NCBI GenBank assembly: GCA_034508935.3 | Contig: CM067447.1 | Location: forward strand, 36,427,348 to 36,491,347 | Source: Berghia stephanieae | Taxonomy: Eukaryota > Mollusca > Gastropoda > Nudibranchia > Aeolidiidae | Length of the DNA stretch: 64,000 bases | Reading direction: 5' to 3' | In this document: piece by piece, positions 44,873 through 56,800 of the stretch | How the letters are laid out: every line of letters begins with the position of its first letter | Position numbering within the stretch: position 1 is the stretch's first letter | Position numbers and translations under genes: made by a program | Notes under the pieces: model-generated | Told to the model about the DNA's origin: nothing | What the model saw: only the letters and a program-made list of their open reading frames with translations | Databases searched by the model: none

Positions 44873-47800
44873 CGGGGGGGGGGGGGGGGGCTGGGTCCAA
44901 AAGACCTCGCGTGTGGCGAATCGGTGGCACAAAATACTTCTCTCTTCCCAAGTCACCGGGTCTAAGAGGACCCGCGAGTGGCGAATGAGACGTAAGAAAT
45001 AAATCTCTATTTAGCTATAGGCGGGTCTAAAAGACTACACATGTGGAGAATAGGGTGCGTTTTAGGGAGTGGCGGTAAAGGTTAAAATGAAATAAAAGAT
45101 TAAATCTAGCCGTAATCTTTATTATGCTCTATGGATTATGCAATAGACTAAATACGGTGCATCACTAACATTGTTCATTTATGATTTAACAAACATTGAA
45201 TTTTCACTACAGCCAAAACTGCAAAGTCTAACGACATTGCTGGTGGAAAGCATTATTAAGTCAGTCATGTCACTATACTTATGCACTATGTTATAGTAGT
45301 CCTTCAGAGCCATTAGGCCCATGGAGCCGGAGTTTATCCCAGTTTCTTTAGCGTGAAATGGACAATAGCAATTGCTCACTACCCTTTGGATGGGACGCTA
45401 GTCTATCGCAATGTACTTTACGCCAGATCCAACAGACCCATTCACTGCTGGATAGACGGGGGATCAGAAAAAATCTCAATTGCACATAGGATCAATCTTG
45501 GCCCCTTTGCGTTCAAAGTGAGTGCTATACCAACTGAGCTACCAGGACCCCCTTTGCATTATGTTAAAGAGTATTAAAAAGTAACTCCCTTAACAAACTA
45601 TTTTGGATTCAATGATCATTTGCTATTGATATTGATATGAGAAAACACTATCCTGCTATATTTAGCCTACTTGTTGGTAGGTTTGTGATGAAGGAATATT
45701 ATTCAACTTAACTGTTCATGAAATTAATTGTACCATAATCTGCATTCTCTTGTCTTTCTTTTAAGCCAAAAACATATGTGGTTTACACTGACATTATTTA
45801 AATACTTAACAAAATCAAACTTTTTTATGTCTAAACTTGTCTATGGTTTAACAATCAGCGGTGAAAATGCTTGTTATGTGTTTGTTATAATACAATATGA
45901 TGTTATCTCGTTTTGTTCACACCTAAAGCACTGGGTGGGGTTCCTGACCTCCCGCAGTGGGCAGGGAGGTACTTAATGTGTCTTCTATCCTCTTGCGTTC
46001 TGTCTTTGTCTTGGAATGAGATTATTTGGTTTTGTAATGGCCCTGGTCGGATACCTGGCTGAGAGGGAAAAAGTCAAATGTATAGTTAGCTATGGGAGAT
46101 GATATTTTTTTCCTTGTAAATCATCTCTCTGTTATGCACTGTATTATGTTTAAATATTATATATGATTTGTAAACATTTGAGTGTATTCCTCTCAGTGGG
46201 GGACTGTGCTTGTCTGGATAAGACTTTTAGGTGATCTCAAACTAAGTACCTTGATAGTGTGCTCTTGGAAACTACATCTGTTTCCTATTTGAACCAATTC
46301 CCCTTTGTCTTACCTTTTCTTGGGTGCCTAATTGTACTTCTAGAACTGTTTACTATCCCATTTTCTTCCTTTTTACTGGCGCTGATATGACTTTAATGTG
46401 TTACAAGCCCGTAAAACCCTTATAAAACAAAACAAACACCTAAAATCAATCTTTAACATAACATAATCTTAAACGTGCTTGATTAACAGCACCAAAAATT
46501 GGCATATCCGTGAAAAAATAATGGTCAGTCAAAGATGCTCATACAGGCAGCACAATGAGGTCAATCCGGGGTCAGATAGTCGTCGAGGGTAGAGGTTAAA
46601 TGAGTTTTGGGTTTTCAGCTAAATGTTCATTCGTTCGGTGCTGTGTGCCCAACCCTCATTCCTGAAAGGCCAGGATTGATCTAGGAAATTCACTCTTAGG
46701 CAAGTTACTCTACCAGTTAGTGAGTCCTGTCTACCCATGGTCTGGAAGCAAGAGTTCTCCTTCCATGGCTTATTAGCTTTATCAGTTGGGGAAGAGGTAA
46801 TGGCGCTTCGATTCACCTTTTAGACACATCATTGAACATTAAGACATTTTCAAAAGACTGGCTTCCCACACCAGCCTCACTTTACCCTCTTTGTCTAGAG
46901 CCAGTTTGTCCACAACTGATTGCCAGCAAAGAGTTAAAATTTTAAAATGGTGAAGACTACAGCAATACAATTCTTGAAAGAAGGATATTGTCTAACTTAT
47001 CTGTAATCTTTCTTAATAATGGATCTAAAGACTATAGACAGAAAAATTTAATTCTTCTATTTTAACATCTTACCAAAAGTAAGAAATGTTTTACACACAA
47101 AAGTGATCTAGAGCACAATAAACTGGAAGAGTAATACACTCCAAATTAGTTCCTTTTTCAAAATTCATTTCAGGGTTCGAAATAACAGGTAAGGTTGTTG
47201 AGATGGGCCCTGATGTCAAAGGTTTCCAAAAGGGAGATCGTGTGTTAACATTTTCAAAGACAAATCGTGGTGGTGCCACGGAAGTTTTTGTAACAGATAG
47301 CAAGGTATTTTTTAAATTGTTGATTTAGGACTTTTTTAATATAAAAAGATACACCTAATTTATATTGCTCTCACCAAACATCAAATTATACTAAAACTCA
47401 TTTGTTTATTTTGTCATGGAATGCTTAGGGTGCGAGTGCCTAGCAGATATTAAATGTTATTAAAATTGGTAGCAAACCATCTGTTTAATTTATCAATTCA
47501 TTCTTTTATATTTTTTTCTTTATTTTTAAAGATTTCTTTTGCTGGGGGAAAATTTCTTTGAACTAAATGTTTATTTTTTTTTTTAAATTGACAATGTAAC
47601 TTATGTTTCCTTTATTTTATTCTCTCAAGATTTTCTATTATCTATTATTATTACTAATACTACTACTGCTACTACTACTACTACTACTACTACTATACTA
47701 ACTACTACTACCACCACTACTGTCCCTCCAGGAAAATACCACCGCATCCGCATAATTTTACCTTGCGCATCTCTTTGCTGCATATTTTGTCTTTAAAAAA

Positions 47801-50800
47801 AATATATTTGGAAGAAAAAAAAAATTGAAGAAAAAAAGTCTTTGCCGCATATTGGAGCTTTGGTGATTATTTTTTAAACACCTGAGGTGAGGCATGGGCA
47901 CAATGAATCATGTATGGTTGAAAACGATGGTGATGGACCGTCTCGAAAATGCAGCTGGCCTAATATTTTCCGGAGTGATGATCGGCGATTGGGGGCGTGG
48001 TAATACAAATAAATGGACAATTTTTTCTCCTGATTTTTGCTGTTTTTACTTCAGATTCTTGATCAGCATCTAATTTACAACAGATTTGATACCAAGAGCT
48101 ATGTGTCTACTCTCAAAATTTTTGAATTAGAAATCAATTTTTATTAATGTATTTTAAAAAAAAATTTGAGCCAGGGAGCGATTTCTTCATTGACATAGTC
48201 ATATTATGTATATCTGTTGACCTGGCACATGGCATGTGATTGGCAAATGCCAAAGCCTTGACAACTATTATTAACATAAAGTGGTCGAGTGATTAAGTAT
48301 GACCCAGGAGGTCCCATATTTGTACCCCGTCTCAGGCAATTTCATTTTCTTTCCTTAGGCAAGATAATTAACCCCCAATTTGCTCAGTTTGGACAATGAT
48401 TATTACTTTTGACGTCAGATGTTTGTTGATGGATTATATATATTCCTTCATAGAATGCCTGATGTTGGTATCTAATGGAAGGGCGTAATTTTATTTTCAT
48501 CATTATTATTATAAAATGATTTGTAAAAATGTAATAGTTGTTTTTTGGTCATAATTCCAATATAATATTAGAATTTTAGCTTTGAACATACAATTGTATA
48601 ATGTTCGACTACTTGTTATAGTTAAATTGAGATATTTCTTTTGCTCTGTTGCTTCTCCTATAGTATTAGTGAACGATAAAAGTCTGTTGATTTGAAAATC
48701 AACTTTTGTATTTATTGTTGCTGCTGTTGTTATGTTGTCATTTCTGAGTGTTGATACATGGCTATCAGATTAGGCTAGATTCTAACGTATTGAAGTTAAC
48801 AATCATAAAATTAATTTAAAAAAAACAAAACAACTAATAATTCTGCATAAACCAATATGAAAATCTCACAGTGATTTAACGCCAGTAGAAAAAAGGATAG
48901 TTGAAATCGGAATATTTAGTCGGAAAAAAAAACCCCACAAAGGAACCAGCACTCAGTACTGACCAATAGCCACTCCGCAATGGCGGGGCTATTGGTCAGT
49001 ACTGTCCAACAGGCGCCAGCGACTGGGGGTCAGTTCTGATCAATACCCTTTTCGATCAGATTATAAGGGCTATTATGGTAAGGATAAGATACAACAGAAA
49101 TATCAAATAATCTAAGAAGAGTTTGTCAAGATAATTCATGAATTTGATCTAAGATTAGAAATGTGTTTGGAAATTACACAATGTTATGTTTTTCTCTTTT
49201 TTTTTTCAATTTTGTTACAAATAATAAGAAAATTATAACCGCGTCAACATTTTTTAATGGGTATAAAATTTCATTCCCCTTAATCAGTATTTACTGAAAA
49301 GTGTTTGGAAACATTTTATTTTATTCTCTTTTTTTCTTTTGTCTTTATTAGTCCTTGATTCCATTGCCTGACAATATCAGCCTGGTAAATGCAGCAGCCA
49401 CAATTGTATCTTATGGGACAGCTATGCTGGCACTCACTCGCAAGGCCAAACTAAAGAGAAAGTGAGTGCTTGAATAACAGTAAAACCATATTGTAATGAT
49501 TTATCATGAATTTTATACAATTTGTGATCAACATTGAGTTGGCAATAGATGAGGTTGGTGACTTTGTGAGGTATAGGACAATAAGAAGTGGCTTAGCGGT
49601 TCAGTGTCTTGTCTTATCACAAAAGTTGAGCAATGTTGAGCTTGATCAGTTGCTGAATGTTTGACAGTGATCATGGATATTTTGGTCCCAACGTTGTGTC
49701 CTAGGGTATGGCACTTAACACTCATTAGCCCACTTGACTCAAGTGTGAATGAGTACCTGGCAGTGACGGATATTGTAGGCGTGTTAGTTCATGCCACTGG
49801 TACTGTATGAAATGGAAACATGGACTGTTGGGAGAATAAATGAAACATTGTGAAGTGCATTGAACATTGCAAATTTTGGAAATGTTCTATATGAATGTTC
49901 ATATTTATATAAGAGGAAATATTGCTTTAGACTCTATGTCATTAGAGTAAATGGCTTTTTGGACATTCATTATGATTGTTGCCTACCTTTCTGAGGCCTA
50001 CCTGTCTGAGATTCCTTATCTGGAACTTTTAGATTTTTAAAATAAGATCTGATTGTTGCTTTTGTAGGGATGATCAAAGAGCTTTTTGTTCGTTGTATAC
50101 AAAGATAGCTTACAAAAAGAGTGGCTAATGGACTTGACAGCTTAAAAATGTCAGTATTTAATTTTATTTATAGGATTTGGATAAGAAACTAAAATTTATA
50201 GTAATACGCTGAAAAATTCCCTCGTGTGGTGTCTGGGGTCGCTCAACAGAGAGGGTAAGAGAATAACCCAATGCCAAGCCAGCATGTCGTAAAAGGCGAC
50301 TAATGGTGTGTGAATCCCGCTTTATGAGTCCTGGTCTTCCAGGTTGGGGGTTGTCGAAGGGTTAACACCTCTTCCGTAAAACTCAAATTGTTACAGAAAG
50401 ACAAATGGACAAATCAAATCATATTTTTAGTTTGGGCAACCGAAGAGTTTCAGCAATGACAATTTATGAAGGACAACAGACAAGTGCGAAAGGACTCTGT
50501 TTACCGGATGGCATCTTTGCCAAACAAGAAGCTTCGAATTGCGTCATGGAACATTTGCACCATGTATGAAGCAGGAAAAACCTCGCAAGTTGTGACAGAG
50601 ATGAGAAAATAAAGGCTGCATATACTTGGAGTAAGCAAAACCGACTAGATACAATCCGGACAGAAACACCTCGTCTGGGGAGAAGATTTTATATGCATGG
50701 AGAGGGGACAGGATTCATACATAGGGAGTATGAATAATTCTAAGCAAGTTTGCCCAGAAGTTACTGAGAGGATGGAAACAACACAAAGAAAGGATTTTCA

Positions 50801-53800
50801 TGGTGTCCTTTACAACATGGACTAAGAATATCAAGCATGAACATTGTACATTGGGAGTATAATTGACAAAGATGGAGGCACAGAGCAGAGGTGAAAGCAC
50901 GGATAGGAAAGGCACAAGCTGCATTCACATCTTTGAACAGAGTTTGGAGAACTAAAGATATCTCCCTTCGACTAAAGCTAAGAGTTTTCAAATCAAATGT
51001 GAAGTCAGTCATACTCTATGGATGTGAAACTTAGAATTCATCACAGGCATGTATAAGGAGGATACAGATTTTCGTAAACAGGTATGCGTAAGCTTCTCAG
51101 AATTAAATGTATGGACAGGATTAAGAATGAAGAAGTATGGAAAAGAACACAGCAGAAACCAGTGGGAGAGGTAATAGAAGATGTTAGAGGTGGATTGGAC
51201 ACACTCTTAGAAAGAATGACTCCACTATAACAAAGAAAGTATTGGACTGGAACCCTCCGGGCAGAAGATCAAGAGGAAGGCCAAAGTTAGATGAGTATAT
51301 TAATCATATAATGATACACTTATTTTGATTTTTTTAAATAACAGTTTGAGGATTAAATATTTTTCAGAGAAACTGTTTTGGTGACAGCTGCTGCTGGGGC
51401 AACAGGGCTTGCTACCACTGATATAGCCCGGAATATGTTTGACTGTGAGGTATTGTTTTTCTTTTTGTTGTTATTGTTTATGCTATCTTTGACTCGTTTG
51501 AAGTGTTGGAACATGTTTCACTCTGACCTGTTTAGACAGCAGAGATTAGATCCTGAGTGAGACCGATGATGAGTCTGAATACAGTCAGGTCTCTCCAGTC
51601 TGGAACTCCACAATCCGGATGTCTCCATTATCTTGATAGGTTGCATGGGGACGGACTTTTTTGTGTACACTGAAATCCGTAATTCATGTTTCTGGATCTG
51701 AACACTTATTTTGGTAACAACTGTAATAATATAGAGGATTTATGACTCTATAATTCAGACATGTACACTATCTGCCTACTCTAGTTCAATGCAATCAAAA
51801 ACGATTCAAGTATAATCTGATTTAAAATGCTTTGTCACATCAAATTAAGATCAGTTAGGAAACTTACTGTCCATCCAGTACAAGCAAAGGCTGAATTCTT
51901 AATTTTTAAAATGGACTCAGTAATCAAGTTCCGTGGAAATTTAATGAAGAACAACAATCCAAACTAACATCACCTCCCTTTTCAAAAACAGTAAATACAT
52001 GGGAATATTTCTTTTACATGAAACAAAAAAAAAAAGAAATTAACAAAATCAATCAGGTTTTCAGATTATGGAGATATAACTGTACATTCCAACCAAGTCC
52101 TGGGGAAAATATTTACTAGGATTTTACTCAATGCACAATCCTTGTACTTTCAGAATTCACTTTCTTATTGTCTATTAATATATGTCATTTTCACATCCGA
52201 TTGCTTGCACTTAGCAATCCATAAAAAAATTCTTCATTTTTTCCCTGTTTCAGTGTGTTATGGCCATGGCATCGGCAGTCACTGTCATAACACTCACTTA
52301 GCACAGACAGTCTTTCAAATAGAAAAAAAAACTTTTGTCACCACTCATTAAGTGTGAGCAGTGAACAATTTGTGATGATTCTTTTTTTTTTCAAGGCTGT
52401 TTTCAAATTCCTTTCAATGGTGATTTTATAAAATCTCTCCCGAATTATGTTAATAAAAACAATTTTCATGTTTTCATTGGAGGAGATTTCTACTTGATGT
52501 TTATTTGGTAAATCATAAGTTTAGATTAGTTTTTAGAGGACTTTATGTTATTATTGGGGGTCCTGATAGCTCAGTTGGTAGAGCACTATCGCTTCAAGCG
52601 CAAAGGGACTGAAATTGATCCTTCGTACACTCGATATATATTTCCGACCCCCCCCCCCCCCCTATCCACCCAGCAAGGATTAGGTAGCTGGGTTTGTTAG
52701 ATCTGATGGACAGTACTTGGTTCTAAAGGACCACTTTATATTAATATTATCATCCATTACAATTCATCATTTAAGAGTTATATAGTGTTAATATTTTATC
52801 AGCCCAATTACTGCAAAGAACTCCCATAAATTGATACACTCGAAATTTTCTTTGATGGGTCTTTACCAATTTTATCTTGGATCAGTTAATGAATGCAATA
52901 TCACTATACACGATGGTTATTTTTATATAATGTTCCAGAATTCTATATTATGATGCGGCCCTATTTCATAACAAAATATAATCTGACTATAAGTAAAGGC
53001 ATTAAAAAAAAATATTCAAAGAATTTATTTAGAAGAAACTTTATCACCATCATCTTCATATTGTTTTTTTTTATTTCAAACAAAACAAATAGATCATTGC
53101 AGTTTGTGGAGGACAGGAAAAATGCAACTTCATGAAAGAAAGAGGGGCAACCCACACCATTGACTACACACAACAGAATATCAAGGAAAGAGTCAAAGAG
53201 TTGACTGGTGGGAAAGGGGTTAATGTCGTCATGGACCAAGTTGGTGGGGATAATTTTCTGGATTGCATTAAAAGGTGAGAGGCATTTCTTTTACATTAGA
53301 TAGAAATAGATTGATAAAAGGTAACCATATTGTGCACATGGGGTAAGTTCCTGAAATGGGAAGATGATTCATTTAGTTTTGAAATTTCCAGCTTTTGAAA
53401 CAACTCTGTACTAAAAATCATTGTATTTGTTTTCATAAAGAATCATGCAAAGCAGCAATGCTACATTTTTAAAATGCCATTGAATGTCCCTTAAAATACA
53501 TTTACAGTATATCACACATTTTGCTGATAGTCATGTATCATCACCAGCCTATAACTAAGTTATGACTAATTAACTAAATGTCGAAAAGACAAATCATGTA
53601 ACTGTTCTTTGTGTGTAATCAGAATCAGTGTTGATTGTTTCATTGCATAATTGGTGTTTCAATCAAGCATTGAAATGGCTTAAATTGCAGTTCTTCAGAG
53701 AGGAAAAGTTTATAGAGAAAATAATGGTTTCAATACCATGCCCTAAGGTGTGTATCATAGTGTCAGGTAGAGCGGCTTGAGGTGGAGAATCTGAATCTGA

Positions 53801-56800
53801 ATCTTTCTTTTATGTCCTTCACTCATGAAGATTTTGACATGAACATTAAGGTGAAAAATTCAGCAGTGATCTAGAGGCTTTGTAAATAAATCTAAAGTGG
53901 GTGCAGATGTAACTTCCCACGGTAATTTTTTCCAATCTGTGATGGTTCTGGGGTAAAATGAGAATTTTTTGAAGTCTTTGGTGGAAGTCAGGGGAATTAC
54001 TGTCCATGTGGGAAATTCTGAATGTTCGTGGCGGTGTTTAGAGATCAGGATTTAAAATCTTATACATTATTAGACCTGCATGTGTGCCGACAATTGTCGG
54101 TTTTCCGACAATCACAGTCGTTGCGATCTCCCGGATCACTTATTTTTTTATTGCTAAAGTAATCTGATTGCGAGTGACGTCAATTGTCGGAGTTCCCACT
54201 CGACCGCAGCGGCATCAAGTGTCGACGAATGGCTCGATTGCCGACAATATTGTCGGCACTCTCAAGCGCTCGTTCGGCAATTATCGGGAAACTTCGCTAG
54301 TCTCCGATTTGACCGCAACTCTTCACTGTCTGAAAAACGAGAAGTGTGTTGATATAATCAAGCTTGCGCAGTTCGTTAACTTTCGTTTTCATACTTTCGG
54401 TATTCCATTCAAGTAACTTTTGTTTTTCAATTGAACGTTGCTACATTTCAATTTTATTCGCTCTATCAATCAACTTTCTGGATTTGTCGTATATTTTACA
54501 TTATTTTTTTGTTATCATGCCTGAACAATTCTTTGACCGTTCGTCGGATCTGAAGTCAGTTGAGAATGGTGTTCGAAATCTATTCAAATGGGATCTGGAA
54601 GAGAAAGACTGCACCGATGATTTTCTCTCGGAGTATCTACGTGAGAAAGCCAGCACAGCCGGGTGCTGCATTTTATTTTTTTTAAATTTTTGCCAGTGGA
54701 TTAAAGTCTAATGATTGGGATGGTTATTGCTCTTTAGAGATAAGATCAATTATTCCAGGTTAAAAACTACTGTGGGGGGTCCGACTACGGTGGCAAAGGA
54801 AAATCATTCATAAAGAGGCATTCTCAAAGTCAAAGTGAGTAACACAAGTACAAGAGAAAAAAACAGAAAAAAAAAAACTCAGTTGTTGCAGCTGTTTTCA
54901 CTGCTGAGACAGAGACTCGTCCTCTCTCCAAGTTTCACAAGGAACTCACTCAACCCTAGCCCTAACTCTAACTGAAACTGATTCCAGTCTGTAGGTAGAC
55001 AGGTGCCGATTAGCCATTGGACAAGTGAAGCTCAACTTTGGGTTAAAATTTGAATAACACAATTTCACATAATCACTGTTGCATTATTTTTCACAGTATA
55101 TGAACGGCTCTGGTATCATTTTAAAGGGCAGAGATCAAGATTTCTTTTGATGTGATAGAAATCAATGTTGACATATTGTATCCAAAATTATAATTTGATA
55201 AAAATAACGTCATTTTAAAACTTTTAAAATCTTTTTCAAAATTGAGATAGCAAAAATATAAAAGTGAAGGCATCTAGATAATTCATTTGTCTATGTCTAT
55301 ATCAAATTTCATAAAGATTGAAGACAGTGCAGTATGTTTAATGTTGACCATAAGTGACCAACCCTCTTTTTTTCTATGCTAAAATCCCGTTTTAATCAGT
55401 AGTCACCTTATCGAGAGGTCTGTCCAGTGGGGGAATTCTCAATCAATTTTGAGCTTTTTGTAAGAGTAAATTTAGAGTAGTAAAATCATCATAACTTTGG
55501 AACCGTTTATCCTAGATCCAAAAGTAAGGTATCTTATTAAATGGTTTTTAAAGGCCTATCTGTCTCTATGTAAAAAAATAATTATAAATTTTTATTTTTG
55601 AAAAAATATCAAACTACCACTCTACCTCCATGCTGTCCCTTCTCCCTATAAATTTTTGTTACTTTTTAACATTTTAAAATAAATATATTCTGTAGGACAA
55701 TCCAAAAGAAAATGTATATGACTAAGTACTGAGTTACAAAATAAAAGATCCGGTAATGCGATATGTGTGAAAAAGTTCAGACAATTTGGTCAGGACTCAC
55801 ATGCAGGTCTACATTATGATCAGGTGTGCTACTTTCCTCCTAGTTTGGAGTGACTTCAATTCAAAAAGATCAATCATGCTGCTCACACTTGGATGTTTTC
55901 TCATAATTTCCAATAACAAAATGAGCGACTCATCTCTGTACTGTCTCCAGTTTATCAACAAGGTGTTTTGTGTGTGGCTCCCAAACAGTGCATGCTTATT
56001 CAAATTGTGGGTCGAACTAATGACTTGTAAGCTAATGATTTTAGGCTTGTTGCACAATATGTCATGGTCAACTTTATCAAAGGCCTTGGAGAAGTCCATA
56101 ATAAGTACATCAGTTTGTTGGCCCTTCTCAAGAGACTTTATAGATAAAGCTGATCAATTGTGTTTCACATGAGCGCCTGGACCTAAAACCATGTTGGAGT
56201 TCATATAGGATATCTGTGTATTTCATTATCTGGCTGACAATGATGTGCTCAATAAGCTTGCTTGAGATACAAGTGAGAGACACTGGGCGGTAATCTGAAG
56301 AAATCGTTCCTTTAAAAAAATAATTCTTTCTATTTAAAATTTCCTTTTAATGTTTTAGTTTTCCACTCACAATCTGGGAAGTTAAAATCTCCTCCTATTA
56401 TGAAGATGCCATTGGTGATGGTGTTTGTTTTCATCATGAAATTTTTTACCTTTGTAAAGCGCTTTGAGCACATTTAGTGGGTATTGCGTTTTATATAAGC
56501 TCTATTAAACTTTTTTTTTTAATAAATGGGAGCTACATTAGCTGTTCTCCAATCTTCTGGGACTTCACCAGTGTCGAGTGATCTCTGAAAAATCAGAGTC
56601 AGGGTGCTATGCAGTCTGCTAGCGCTTTCAAAACTCTTGCTTGGATGTTGTCTGGTTCACTATCCCTTGTAGGATCCAAGTTTTGAAGAAGTTTTGCAAT
56701 GCCCTCTTCCGTAACATTTATGATATCTATCACAGCGCTGTTTTTCATTGACATAACTGCTTCTGTCTGCTATGTTGTTTTCTGCAATTTGTTTGAGGGT

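Larger units (their letters stand above)
39250..46740 (+). repeat. Tandem duplication of about 3.5 kb containing the piggyBac right part
   Basis: Unit 1 39250-42773, unit 2 42774-46740 (offset 3524). The first 2.5 kb (39250-41781 against 42774-45303) are almost identical, apart from microsatellite lengths and an extra G near 43792. The remaining kilobase (41782-42773 against about 45790-46740) differs by many one-base indels. Unit 2 alone has about 490 bp extra (45304-45789), including a SINE. The left end of the piggyBac is not duplicated. Confidence 0.88.

Noticed and set aside
52553-52640. A tRNA gene beginning GTCCTGATAGCTCAGTTGG
   Set aside because: Shares body and tail with other SINE B copies and the acceptor arms do not pair.
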